From Pseudanabaena galeata CCNP1313 (GTDB lineage Bacteria > Cyanobacteriota > Cyanobacteriia > Pseudanabaenales > Pseudanabaenaceae), in assembly GCF_029910235.1 (NCBI RefSeq), contig NZ_CP112874.1, forward strand, positions 2,852,001-2,916,000: a stretch of 64,000 nucleotides of DNA, read 5' to 3'. The stretch's first letter is position 1; each line of letters starts with the position of its first letter. The notes below the pieces were generated by a model that had not been told where the DNA came from, searched no databases, and saw nothing but the letters and a program-made list of their open reading frames with translations. A program made the translations under genes and the position numbers. Positions 28,211 through 36,858 of this stretch are shown here, piece by piece.

Positions 28211-28699
28211 TTAGATGCGATCTTTTTCAAATTGTACTGAGCCATACGCGAAATCTCCATCAAGTTTTTTCAGCAACTTCCGTAAAGCTATCACTCTTGA
28301 GTCTACTTCGATGGATTTGGGATTGACGACTTTACTCAAAACTTCTCTAGCAAAGACTTTCCCTGTGATTTTATATTTTTCAGTTTGAAAATGCTTAATT
28401 GTCTGAGTTAGTTGCTCGACAGCAGATATCAAATCTCGACCCTTCAGTTCGATAAAATATATATCCGATTGTTGTTCATTGGCAAATTTAGATTCGCAAA
28501 CGATCATGAGATAATCACACTTTCTTTGGCTTTGACTTGGAATCACGCAGCCATCGATCTTTATTTTACATACTTTCTTTTGACAAGGATTCTGAAGAAT
28601 ATATTTCCTCTTATTCTCTTCTGCAACAATTAACTTTCCTTCAGAACAATTTGTACAGTCTCGATAATTTTCTTGAAAATCTTGACAAGTAAATTTCAT
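28211..28699 (-). CDS. Cys-rich small protein with PD-(D/E)XK-like motif
   Basis: A 162-residue protein of no family I recognise. The first 70 residues hold eight cysteines (C5, C15, C18, C39, C44, C51, C61, C68), suggesting a zinc or Fe-S site. Then CDYLMIV and IYFIELKGRDL give D62...E84-L-K86, matching a D-Xn-ExK nuclease core. It starts three bases after the stop of the ATPase gene and GAGG precedes the ATG, so the two are one operon. A nuclease effector controlled by the ATPase is the obvious hypothesis. The motif is short, so the fold needs confirmation. Confidence 0.7.
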   Translation of the reverse strand: MKFTCQDFQENYRDCTNCSEGKLIVAEENKRKYILQNPCQKKVCKIKIDGCVIPSQSQRKCDYLMIVCESKFANEQQSDIYFIELKGRDLISAVEQLTQTIKHFQTEKYKITGKVFAREVLSKVVNPKSIEVDSRVIALRKLLKKLDGDFAYGSVQFEKDRI

Positions 28700-28702
28700 G
28701 CC

Positions 28703-30064
28703 TCAATCCTCAAGGTCAAACAGTTGATTAAAGGTATCAACGATAATGTTTGAGGCTCTATCGATTTCGGCTGATTGAATCAATCCCATTTTGCGATCGA
28801 CAATGGTTCGGGCAGTACCATCTTCTAAAATATAAGCGTCTAGCCTATCAGGATTAATCCATAAATGAGGATCTACAATATCTGCAACTTCCTTTTTATC
28901 TTCTTCCACTCCTAATTTATGAGCATAAAGAAGATTATTAAATGATGAAAGGATATAGGGGCTATGAGTAGTTAAAAGAATTTGATTTTTACTATAATTA
29001 GCAAAAAGTGATATTAGGTCAATAATTTGCTTTTGGGCTACTGGGAAAAGATGCGCTTCAGGCTCCTCAATAATTAGAAAAGCTTTACTATCGTTAAGAA
29101 TTAAAAGAAAAATAATTAGTAAAATCCAAACAACTTCTTGTTGACCCGAAGAAGCAAAATTTATTTCAGTACTCTTGCCATCAGCAAATTCAATTTTTTC
29201 AATTTCATTTTGATAGGTATATGATCCTTTTAAGATTGAATTAATAAGACCTTGAGCAAGCTCAATTGTTTTTATGGATGTATCATTGGAGCTATTTTTT
29301 TCTGAAATATAATCTTTAATTAAAGTATCTATACCGTTTTTACAGACAAGTTTAGCTTGATCAATAAGATCAATAAATTCTCGCATGAGATAATCTAGCT
29401 TAATTAAATTATCTGATTGTAATTTGTTGTCTGACAACAAATCATCTCCCATATCAATATTGTATCTTTGCTGAGATAGTGTTGTAATCAAGCTACGTCC
29501 AGCAGGTAAATATATAACTTCTCTCTCATCTCCAAAAAGGATGTTAAGCTGAATATTAATTTCTTCAAACAGAGCAGATTCCTTAGATTTAATAATACTA
29601 GATTCTTTTGAAGAAGAAAAATTAGATGTCTTTCCATATAGCTCACTTCTCAAGTCTTGTAATTTGTTGATTGTTTCCTCAAAACTTATTGTGAATACTG
29701 AATTAAATTCAATATGATTAATTCGACCATTTAGATCAGTTCCAATTAGTATCTCATTTTGGTCGCTATATATGTAAGTTAGCTTAGTATTGGGAGATTG
29801 CAGTAATGTAACACCATAGATTCTTGTAAATTTCTGATTTACTAATTTGCAAAATCTAGAAATAGCGTTGTCAAATTTATTTTGGTTATAACAATCAAGA
29901 TAGTATCGATATAAATCATCTTTTAAAGACTTAAAAAAGAAGATTGCTTTGCTGACAGTACTTTTTCCACTAGCTTGAGAGCCAATGAATACAAGGATGT
30001 CATTCAGATCAAGCTTGATGTTTGTAATTGGACCAAATTGATGAATGGTTAGTTGTTGTGACAT
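28703..30064 (-). CDS. OLD/ABC-type ATPase of a putative defence operon
   Basis: A 453-residue ATPase: Walker A GSQASGKSTVSK (about 32-43), a long coiled insertion (about 130-320), signature SSGQQEVVWILLIIF, Walker B LIIEEPEAHLFP and H-loop TTHSPYI. It has no C-terminal TOPRIM, unlike OLD and GajA. The downstream partner is the Cys-rich PD-(D/E)XK-like protein, three bases away; a stand-alone TOPRIM-like gene lies divergently 230 bases upstream. The region is AT-rich relative to neighbours, with few HIP1 sites, consistent with horizontal transfer. Confidence 0.82.
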   Translation of the reverse strand: MSQQLTIHQFGPITNIKLDLNDILVFIGSQASGKSTVSKAIFFFKSLKDDLYRYYLDCYNQNKFDNAISRFCKLVNQKFTRIYGVTLLQSPNTKLTYIYSDQNEILIGTDLNGRINHIEFNSVFTISFEETINKLQDLRSELYGKTSNFSSSKESSIIKSKESALFEEINIQLNILFGDEREVIYLPAGRSLITTLSQQRYNIDMGDDLLSDNKLQSDNLIKLDYLMREFIDLIDQAKLVCKNGIDTLIKDYISEKNSSNDTSIKTIELAQGLINSILKGSYTYQNEIEKIEFADGKSTEINFASSGQQEVVWILLIIFLLILNDSKAFLIIEEPEAHLFPVAQKQIIDLISLFANYSKNQILLTTHSPYILSSFNNLLYAHKLGVEEDKKEVADIVDPHLWINPDRLDAYILEDGTARTIVDRKMGLIQSAEIDRASNIIVDTFNQLFDLED

Positions 30065-30116
30065 AAGAAAATAAGTATTACTTCTGTAATTTTTTAGGAA
30101 GAAGATAGAATATCAA

Positions 30117-30234
30117 TTACTTTTGAAAGAGATCGCCTAGTTCATCGGTAAATTTAAAGAGTCTAAGATGGTTGATTTGCTGGATTCGCATTCCTTTGGG
30201 GGAAAGGATGATGGGTTTAGCACTGTACTCATGG
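30117..30234 (-). pseudogene. Relic of a gene tail encoding ...TDELGDLFQK
   Basis: A minus-strand segment without a start reads HEYSAKPIILSPKGMRIQQ, then INHLRLFKFTDELGDLFQK and a TAA stop at 30117. The protein-like composition and the TDELGD motif shared with 26020-26105 suggest the surviving C-terminus of a small gene. It lies between the two divergent defence-like genes. Confidence 0.4.
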
Positions 30235-30295
30235 CATTTTGAACTATGTTTACTTGTATTATTATTTCATTATATTTCTCATCAGAATCTTAGAA

Positions 30296-31420
30296 ATGAC
30301 AGTACATTTACCTCGAATCGGAGTTACTAATTGTATAAGAGCAAAAGCATTACTTGAAGAGTATCCTCACAATATTGTTGGCAGTTTTTGGATCATGTGT
30401 CGCTATGGGTTTAGCACCGAAGATATCCCCTATTGGTGGAGCGACCTTGTTTTAAAGGAAAATCCAGCAAAAGCAATTATAGATGCGTTTAAACAAGGTG
30501 CTTTTGATGGAGAACACAACAATCCCTTATATTTAGGATTTTGTATTATTGTTGTTGCAGATCCATCTAATCCTATACATTTATCTTATTTAATAGAGCA
30601 TTTAAGGATGTGGGCATGGGAGGGCATTGCTTTATTGAAAATAATGGCAGAGTTTAATATACCAGCACATACGGAAGTAACTTATCCTGAAGGCTTTTTA
30701 AATGATCGTTATGGTTATAATAATGAAAGTGATACTTATAATCATCTGTGTGAGTCTCTAAGCCATTGGTCAGTTCAAACTTGGGAAGATTATTGTAGCT
30801 ATCTAATGTCTGAACATGGACAACGTATGTTTTATAGCTACTGCAAGAAAATTAATCTTACCAAAGATTCAGTAAAAGCTACCGTTGAGAAAGGTTCTAA
30901 ATATCTAGTTTTGACAGAAGGGGAAACAGATCCAATTTATATTAGGACAGCGTTAGATTTGTTGGGAAGACAAGAAATTCTAGAGCAAGTTGATATTGAG
31001 TGGGTAGGACTTTCTGTAGACAAAGGGAAAAGTATAAATACGGGCGATAGTGGTTTAAATAATACTAGAGATGTTCTTCTTTCTAACCCTAAATTTTTAA
31101 CTAGAAAAGTGTTGCTTTTATATGACTGTGACACAAAAAAGCAAAGCACTGATTATGATAATCTCAAAATAAGATCTATCCCTAAACAGGAAAATAGAAA
31201 GATCAAAAAAGGGATTGAAAATTTATTCCCTGATCATTTATTTACTGAAGAGTTTTATACACCAAAAACTAAAATAGGTGATTATGGAGAGGTAAATCAA
31301 ATTCAAGAATTTCAAAAAATGAGGTTCTGCACATGGATGTGTTCTCAGAAAAAGGATGCTAAAGATTTTGCGGACTTTAAGGTGATTGTCGATATTCTCA
31401 ACAACTTCTTAAATGAATAA
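30296..31420 (+). CDS. Stand-alone TOPRIM-like protein, putative nuclease
   Basis: About 374 residues from the ATG at 30296 (MTVHLPRIGVTNCIRAKALL). An extension to a TTG at 30239 would be only hydrophobic residues and has no ribosome site. The N-terminal 200 residues are not recognised. The C-terminal part has a TOPRIM-like layout: LVLTEGETDPIYIRTALDLLG (acidic E and D), then KVLLLYDCDTKK (DxD). TOPRIM domains are the nuclease module of OLD, Gabija GajA and PARIS AriB. A separate TOPRIM gene next to a TOPRIM-less OLD-like ATPase suggests a split system. Function is inferred. Confidence 0.72.
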   Translation: MTVHLPRIGVTNCIRAKALLEEYPHNIVGSFWIMCRYGFSTEDIPYWWSDLVLKENPAKAIIDAFKQGAFDGEHNNPLYLGFCIIVVADPSNPIHLSYLIEHLRMWAWEGIALLKIMAEFNIPAHTEVTYPEGFLNDRYGYNNESDTYNHLCESLSHWSVQTWEDYCSYLMSEHGQRMFYSYCKKINLTKDSVKATVEKGSKYLVLTEGETDPIYIRTALDLLGRQEILEQVDIEWVGLSVDKGKSINTGDSGLNNTRDVLLSNPKFLTRKVLLLYDCDTKKQSTDYDNLKIRSIPKQENRKIKKGIENLFPDHLFTEEFYTPKTKIGDYGEVNQIQEFQKMRFCTWMCSQKKDAKDFADFKVIVDILNNFLNE

Positions 31421-31517
31421 TTAGAATAATTAATATGGAAAATGGTGGCAAGTATTTTGTCTTGCTATAATTTTGGCTAAGAATATGTAATCCACAACCT
31501 TACAAAGGTCACTACAC

Positions 31518-31928
31518 ATGGCTACAGTTCAGTTAAAATCAGAGATCAGTATCGAACTCGATCAACTACTCACTGGAGTAGCCCAGCTAGACACACCTGA
31601 TTTAGAGAAAGTACTTATTCAAGTTCGACAAGTACTTGCCCGTCGTCAAAATCCTAGCCTTCCTGCACCAGAACTCGAACTACTGCAAAAAATCAATCAA
31701 GCTTTACCAGAAGAAATACAACAGAAATACAATGAGCTAAGTGCAAAAATGCGATCGCAAACTATTACTCCTGAAGAACATCAAGACTTACTCAAGCTGA
31801 TTGATGTTGTTGAGCAAGCTGATGGCGATCGCCTCCAACATCTTATCCAGTTGTCGCAGTTACGGAATATTTCGTTAGCGGAATTGATGCAGCAACTACA
31901 GATTCATCCTCAACCAGTCCATGTCTAG
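31518..31928 (+). CDS. Small helical protein paired with an HNH nuclease
   Basis: A 136-residue, mostly helical, Leu/Gln-rich protein (MATVQLKSEISIELDQLLTGVAQLDTPDLEKVL). No catalytic motif is seen. Similar small proteins are common in cyanobacteria just upstream of HNH or toxin-like genes. Its last eight bases overlap the HNH gene start, so translation is coupled. It may be an antitoxin-like or chaperone partner; that is inference. Confidence 0.7.
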   Translation: MATVQLKSEISIELDQLLTGVAQLDTPDLEKVLIQVRQVLARRQNPSLPAPELELLQKINQALPEEIQQKYNELSAKMRSQTITPEEHQDLLKLIDVVEQADGDRLQHLIQLSQLRNISLAELMQQLQIHPQPVHV

Positions 31929-32349
31929 GCGATACATCACAGCTACAGAAGAGAGTCAAATTATAGCAAGGGCTAATCGGCTTTGTGAATATTGTCAGTG
32001 TTCTATGGATTACTCCGCACAGCCATTTGTCATCGATCATATTGTGCCGATCGCTGAAGGTGGAACAACAACACTGGAAAACTTAGCTTTTTCCTGCGGT
32101 GGTTGTAATGGACATAAATACACAAAAATTCAAGCCTTAGATCCAGTTAGTCGCGAATTAGTATCTCTTTACAATCCCAGAACTCAAAAGTGGCTAGATA
32201 ACTTTGTATGGAGTGATGATTTCTTGCAAATAGTTGGTTTGACAGCTATAGGTAGAGCTACTATCAACGCCTTACAAATGAATCGTTCTGGAGTTGTCAA
32301 TATGAGAAAATTGCTACTTATGGCAGGACTACATCCTCCTAAATACTAA
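31921..32349 (+). CDS. HNH endonuclease
   Basis: A 142-residue HNH nuclease. Zinc-knuckle cysteines CEYCQC and CGGCNGHK frame the catalytic segment VIDHIVPIAEGGTTTLENLAFSC; the HNH triad is the His of DHI, the Asn of LENL and the His of GHK. Overlaps the upstream helical gene by eight bases. Substrate unknown. With higBA and the ATPase genes it belongs to an accessory, defence-like region. Confidence 0.88.
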   Translation: MSRRYITATEESQIIARANRLCEYCQCSMDYSAQPFVIDHIVPIAEGGTTTLENLAFSCGGCNGHKYTKIQALDPVSRELVSLYNPRTQKWLDNFVWSDDFLQIVGLTAIGRATINALQMNRSGVVNMRKLLLMAGLHPPKY

Positions 32350-32362
32350 TTATCTTCAGAAT

Positions 32363-32845
32363 TTACAAGAGATTGAAGAATGCCGAATCGATTTCGTAGC
32401 CTAGGCTTTGAGTCATTTGTTGTAATTTTGCTGTGCTATCAATACCGCGTGACTTGAGCCAGAGAGAAATTGTGAATACCTTCTGCATGACAAAAAGCTC
32501 TAGGGCTTCAGGATTGTATTGCAACACATAGCCATCACCTTCGCGCTTAAACTCATGGGGAACTAACATCGCGGCATAGCGACTGAGTTCTGCACGCCAA
32601 TCGAGGAGATAGCTAAACCAAGGATAAGTGGCATCAAGACGCACAAACCAGAGACGTACTTCCGAGATTTCTGATAATTCGCGAGGGTCGCCATCTTCCT
32701 TATCCCATACAAGTTCGATTTGAAATTGGCGATCGCCTTCTGGTGTTTCATCCCAATTGGTTAATAACTTCTCGATCGCAATTTTGGCAGGAGTAATATC
32801 CAGCGACTCAATACAGGCTTGGTTGATGTAGATGACAGTAGACAT
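32363..32845 (-). CDS. crr6: CRR6 family NdhI maturation factor (DUF1817)
   Basis: A 160-residue protein of the DUF1817/CRR6 family, needed for assembly of the NdhI subunit of the photosynthetic NDH-1 complex. Diagnostic runs are DPRELSEISEVRLWFVRLDATYPW, LLDWRAELSRYAAMLVPHEF and YNPEALELFVMQKVF. The ATG at 32845 (MSTVIYINQACIESLDITP) fits family starts; an ATG twelve codons upstream sits inside a palindrome and is unlikely. Confidence 0.9.
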   Translation of the reverse strand: MSTVIYINQACIESLDITPAKIAIEKLLTNWDETPEGDRQFQIELVWDKEDGDPRELSEISEVRLWFVRLDATYPWFSYLLDWRAELSRYAAMLVPHEFKREGDGYVLQYNPEALELFVMQKVFTISLWLKSRGIDSTAKLQQMTQSLGYEIDSAFFNLL

Positions 32846-32867
32846 ATAGCTTTTAGATAGAATTAAG

Positions 32868-32894
32868 TTAGGGCGACGCATCGCGCCGCCCTAA
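32868..32894. repeat. Palindrome between dnaJ-like and crr6
   Basis: TTAGGGCG arms around a GC-rich centre. It follows the DnaJ gene stop (32898, minus strand) and may terminate it. Confidence 0.5.
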
Positions 32895-32897
32895 TGT

Positions 32898-33869
32898 TTA
32901 TTTTTTCGGTAAGTTTTCGCGAGGGTCAAAGGATTGGATTTCTAGCAACTGCTCGTAAAGTTCGCGCTCACGCTTGCTAGGATTTTTGGGAACGACAATC
33001 TGGACTTCTACATATTGATCGCCAAAGGTTCTAGCATCTTTGGGGAAACCCTTGCCAGAGAGTCGCAACTGCTGTCCAGACTTCACCGCAGGGGGAATAG
33101 TTAGCTTTACTAATCCACTGAGGGTTGGCACTTCCACTTGAATACCTAGTACCGACTCGCTCGGTGAAATGGGCAATTGACAGCGAATATCGGAACCTTC
33201 GAGGGTGAAGAATGTATGGGGCTTCAGGGTGATTTTGAGATAGAGATCTCCGCCCGATGCACCTTGACCTTTGAGGCGGATTCTTTGACCTGAAAGTACA
33301 CCTGCGGGCATATTCACCTCAAGCGATCGCCCATCTTCGAGACGAATGCGTTCACGACCACCAACATAGGCGCGTTCGAGCGGTAATTCTAAAAGAGCTT
33401 CTGAATCACGGCGTGGTGTGGGGCGTGGTGGCGCTTGGGTGCTGGTGCGATAGGATGATGCGCCGCCTGTATCTTGGGCGCGTTCATTAGTGCGGAATTT
33501 GCCTAGGAGTTGATCGACAAACTCTTGGAAGTCGTTATATTGGCTAAAGTCCACATCACCTGTGTAGCCACCACGTTCAAAGTCTGGTGTATATTGCTCA
33601 CGCGATGATGGTGGTCGTCCACCTGCACCTTGAAATCCGCCTTGTTTCCAATATTGCCCAAAGCGATCGTATTGCTGACGTTTGGTGGTGTCAGATAAGA
33701 CTTCATAGGCTTCACCGATATCTTTAAATCGTTCCTCGGCAGCCTTGTCGTTGGGATTCAGGTCGGGATGATATTTCCGCGCTAACCTGCGATAGGAGCG
33801 CTTAATTTCGTCAGCCGTGGCTGTCTTCGGAACACCGAGGATTTCATAATAGTTGCGAAAGTTTTGCAT
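32898..33869 (-). CDS. DnaJ-type co-chaperone without zinc finger (CbpA-like)
   Basis: A 323-residue Hsp40. J domain at residues 5-70 with the HPD motif ([21 protein letters not shown]), a Gly/Phe-rich linker to about 150, then two C-terminal substrate-binding beta domains ([42 protein letters not shown]). The CxxCxGxG zinc repeats of true DnaJ are absent, so it is a type II Hsp40. It stimulates DnaK ATPase. Confidence 0.93.
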   Translation of the reverse strand: MQNFRNYYEILGVPKTATADEIKRSYRRLARKYHPDLNPNDKAAEERFKDIGEAYEVLSDTTKRQQYDRFGQYWKQGGFQGAGGRPPSSREQYTPDFERGGYTGDVDFSQYNDFQEFVDQLLGKFRTNERAQDTGGASSYRTSTQAPPRPTPRRDSEALLELPLERAYVGGRERIRLEDGRSLEVNMPAGVLSGQRIRLKGQGASGGDLYLKITLKPHTFFTLEGSDIRCQLPISPSESVLGIQVEVPTLSGLVKLTIPPAVKSGQQLRLSGKGFPKDARTFGDQYVEVQIVVPKNPSKRERELYEQLLEIQSFDPRENLPKK

Positions 33870-33982
33870 ATTTCCCGAACTGCAAACAAGGAGATAACTT
33901 AGCTTACCTTATCGTAGCTTTTGAAACGCTTGCGCGTTTGTCAAAAAGTATGAGTAGAGACGTTACGAAGCAACGTCTTGTG

Positions 33983-35329
33983 TTAGATCCAGCTAGGTAA
34001 CCACATTAGCACGGGCAAATAACCCGATGAGATCGGTAAACCGATATAAATAGGCAACCAAAATATAAAAGCGATCGCAATAATTCCCACAATCCCCGAA
34101 CCGAGCGCTCTCGTTTCCTGTAATGGCGATCGCCACATCACCGAAACTAAAAGGGCAAGGGCGGCAAAGGCAAAAACTGAGGCGGGCATATAGTGATAAA
34201 GAAATATGCAACGTTTGCTCAAGCTCCAAGGCAACCAATGACCAGCGAAACTAATCGTCACATAGGACGCAAACCACAATAGTTGAGATCGCTCTTTAGG
34301 ATGAATTTCAGTTAATATTTGGGGCGAAAATTTTAGTTTTGAGGCAATTAAAAAAGCTAACCAGATTAATATGGCGATCACGCTGAGCCAATATAACAAT
34401 GGGTTACCCATCGCATGAACAAATTGCACCATGCTATTGGGACGCATCTCAAAAAAATAGGCTACTGGACGAATTAATAAAATCCAACTCCACCAAGGCG
34501 AACAATAGGGATGAATAGGTGCAGTTGTTTCAGCCCCCAAGTTTTGATGAAAGCCAAGAATCTGGCGATGTAGTTCCCAAATATCAAATTCATGATTCAT
34601 CATCAAATGCGGAATCCACTGCACAAAATAAAATGCGATCGGTAAAATGATTAAACCAATTAAGATTTGCAATGCATTTAAAGTTTGGCGATAACGTGAC
34701 CATGCATAACCCATGAGAACGCCAAGTCCGACAATATAAGCCAAGCCTGTCCACTTCACACTAATTGAAGCGCCTAACATTAAGCCTGTAGCCATTACCC
34801 AAAACCAACGTTGTCGCGATCGCTTGAGGGCTAGCACTATACATAGCTGACTGAGCATCCCAAACAGCAGAATATAGGTATTGATCAAGCCAAACCGTGA
34901 CTCCACCAATAACAAACCATCCATAGCCACAAACCAACCTGCTAGCCAAGCCCAACCACGGCGATCGCTCAACTGCCAAATCAACTCATAGGTAACTAAG
35001 GGCAGCAGTGAGCCTGCTAATGCCGTCATACAGCGATAGCCAAAGGGCGCATAGCCAAAAATCTGAATCCCTAGTGCCATGATGTACTTGGCTAGGGGCG
35101 GGTGAGCATCAAAAAATGGCACACCACGTAGATAATTTTGAGCAAACTTAGGGTAATAAAGCTCATCAAAAACGATATCCCCCAGACCATCCAAATTCCA
35201 AAATCGGCTAGCAAAGGCAACTAAAGCGATCGCCATGACTCCATAGATAGGATGCTCTGATAACCAGATCAGGCGATCGGATAAACGAGCAAAGGGAGTC
35301 ATAGTTATTTGCTTACTCCAATGGCTCAT
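33983..35329 (-). CDS. PMT-type (GT39) membrane glycosyltransferase
   Basis: A 448-residue polytopic membrane protein with about eleven hydrophobic helices. The first luminal loop has the PMT acidic pair in GDIVFDELYYPKFAQNYLRGVPFFDAHPPLAKYIM, followed by FGLINTYILLFGM and the C-terminal PMT region WLPWSLSKRCIFLYHYMP. Family enzymes move a mannosyl or other glycosyl unit from a lipid carrier to protein Ser/Thr. The first ten residues up to MTPFARLSDR may be untranslated; an ATG at 35302 is an alternative start. Confidence 0.88.
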   Translation of the reverse strand: MSHWSKQITMTPFARLSDRLIWLSEHPIYGVMAIALVAFASRFWNLDGLGDIVFDELYYPKFAQNYLRGVPFFDAHPPLAKYIMALGIQIFGYAPFGYRCMTALAGSLLPLVTYELIWQLSDRRGWAWLAGWFVAMDGLLLVESRFGLINTYILLFGMLSQLCIVLALKRSRQRWFWVMATGLMLGASISVKWTGLAYIVGLGVLMGYAWSRYRQTLNALQILIGLIILPIAFYFVQWIPHLMMNHEFDIWELHRQILGFHQNLGAETTAPIHPYCSPWWSWILLIRPVAYFFEMRPNSMVQFVHAMGNPLLYWLSVIAILIWLAFLIASKLKFSPQILTEIHPKERSQLLWFASYVTISFAGHWLPWSLSKRCIFLYHYMPASVFAFAALALLVSVMWRSPLQETRALGSGIVGIIAIAFIFWLPIYIGLPISSGYLPVLMWLPSWI

Positions 35330-35360
35330 TTACTGTTCTCATCTAAAAATACTGAATATA

Positions 35361-35486
35361 GACAGCGCCTAGCGCTGTGTTAAAACCCAGAGAAATATTT
35401 AAAAAGCTTGCTTTACAAGCTTTTTAAATATTTCTCTATACTGTAATTGAAAAATAGCTTTGCCATGCAAAGCTATTTTTCAATTA
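35361..35486. repeat. Cluster of three hairpins between the PMT and DsbA-like genes
   Basis: 35361-35379 (GACAGCGC arms), 35389-35437 (22-base perfect arms beginning AGAGAAATATTTAAAAAGC) and 35444-35486 (19-base perfect arms TAATTGAAAAATAGCTTTG). The last ends exactly with the DsbA-like stop codon (35484-35486). Confidence 0.8.
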
Positions 35487-36245
35487 TCTACCTGCTTTAA
35501 TTTGAGCAACCAATGCTTCCAAATCCTTGACCTCTGGTACACCAGAGAAAAATACTCCGTTTACTACAAAGGAAGGTGTGCCGCGTACTCCTAAAGATTT
35601 ACCAAGTTCAAAATCTTTCTTAACTGCTTCCTTGGCTTCTTTGCTTTGGCGATCGCGATTAAAGCGATCGATATCAAGCTTCAAGTTATTAGCTATTTCC
35701 AGATAAAACTCTTCACCAAGTTTGTTCTGCTGCTCAAACAAGGCATCATGGTATTCCCAAAACTTACCTTGTTGGAAAGCCGCCCATGAGGCAAATGCTG
35801 CGGGCTCCGCCTGAGCATGGATCTCGGCTAATGGGAAATGCTTGTATACCAAAGTTACATCGTTCTGATTTTTCGACATAAATTCTTTGACTACAGCATG
35901 ACCTCTGGCACAAAAAGGACATTCAAAGTCGGAGAATTCCGCCATAATAATTTTCTGGCTTGCCGAACCTGTCACTGGAGAATTACGGAGTAACAAACGA
36001 GGCTCTTGGCGAATTTGCGATAAAACCTTATCGCGCAACTGCTCTTCTTGCTGAGCCTGAGCTTTTTGATAAGCCTGCACGGAGTCTAAAATCACCTGTG
36101 GATTTTTACGAATAACCTCTAAAACTTTAGATTCAAATTGAGTGTCAGACAGTTGAGCGCTAGCGGATTGTCCTGTAGAAGCACAACTAGTAATCATCAG
36201 TAAGAGTGCGACTAAGGCTGACAATAGATAGGGTTGGAGGCGCAT
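35484..36245 (-). CDS. DsbA family thiol-disulfide lipoprotein
   Basis: A 253-residue protein. The N-terminal 22 residues form a lipoprotein signal ending LLLMITSC, with the lipid-attachment Cys about residue 21. The thioredoxin-like domain has the active site FSDFECPFCARGHAVVKEF (CPFC) and the cis-Pro in GVRGTPSFVVNGVFF. It should oxidise or isomerise disulfides of exported proteins. The stop codon is the outer edge of a perfect palindrome. Confidence 0.92.
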   Translation of the reverse strand: MRLQPYLLSALVALLLMITSCASTGQSASAQLSDTQFESKVLEVIRKNPQVILDSVQAYQKAQAQQEEQLRDKVLSQIRQEPRLLLRNSPVTGSASQKIIMAEFSDFECPFCARGHAVVKEFMSKNQNDVTLVYKHFPLAEIHAQAEPAAFASWAAFQQGKFWEYHDALFEQQNKLGEEFYLEIANNLKLDIDRFNRDRQSKEAKEAVKKDFELGKSLGVRGTPSFVVNGVFFSGVPEVKDLEALVAQIKAGR

Positions 36246-36591
36246 TGCTAAAACATCCCAAATAGAAAGCGGAATTCTTATCGTTTTAAGTCTACACGAT
36301 CGCTAATTAAAAACAGAAGTACAGCCTTTGCATTTCTATTGTTTCTATACCTTCTAGCACCTTATAGCTGTCGCCATTCTTGTTAGGACATAAAACCCAA
36401 ATAGTGTGAGGCGGCGCTTCGTGCCGCCTCACACTATTTGGGTTTTGATTTGTCCTGATACAGGTGGCTATAGCTATAATGGGTGACGACAAAATATGTT
36501 AAGTTATACTAAGTTAGTTTAAGATTGCAACCGAGGAAATTATTTTGAGACGTAATTAAGAAAATCTTATTAATACAAATAGACATAAAAA
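36246..36591. other. Intergenic region with a TATAGC-ended element
   Basis: Contains the element at 36363-36472. Bases 36480-36591 are AT-rich and include GAGG before the next small gene. Nothing else is recognised. Confidence 0.6.
36363..36472. mobile_element. TATAGC-ended palindromic element, divergent copy
   Basis: TATAGCTGTCGCC on the left and GGTGGCTATA on the right, with TAGGACATAAAACCC and GGGTTTTGATTTGTCC inside and a GCGGCGC hairpin at the centre. It is a diverged relative of the 116-bp copies at 39572 and 54807. Confidence 0.7.
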
Positions 36592-36858
36592 ATGACCGCT
36601 ATTACTGATACTTTCAACAACAGCCAGACTCTTATTATTGCAGGTAACTATTCTGAATATTTAAACTGGCGTAAAAACAATCCATCGATCAAATCTTGCA
36701 AATATGTAGAACGGATTGAAGATGTGCAGGGGGTAAATGGTTTTTTGGCAAACATTGTTCTCTATGGAGATTATGAGCATAATCCTGTGTATCACACTTT
36801 AAAAATGCAAGAAATACTAGCAGAAAAAGCTTCTCCATTTCGTGCATACGTACATTAA
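36592..36858 (+). CDS. Small uncharacterised protein
   Basis: An 88-residue protein (MTAITDTFNNSQTLIIAGNYSEYLNWRKNN...) that I do not recognise. The pattern TLIIAGNYSEYLNW and IEDVQGVNGFLANIVLYGDYEHNPVYHTLK looks like a small alpha/beta fold. No signal peptide or TM. The last five codons and the stop are part of the left arm of a 65-base palindrome, so the C-terminus AYVH may have been shaped by that structure. Confidence 0.65.
   Translation: MTAITDTFNNSQTLIIAGNYSEYLNWRKNNPSIKSCKYVERIEDVQGVNGFLANIVLYGDYEHNPVYHTLKMQEILAEKASPFRAYVH

Noticed and set aside
30239-30295. Hydrophobic N-terminal extension of the TOPRIM-like gene (apparent signal anchor)
   Set aside because: It starts at TTG with no ribosome site, and the likely ATG is at 30296.
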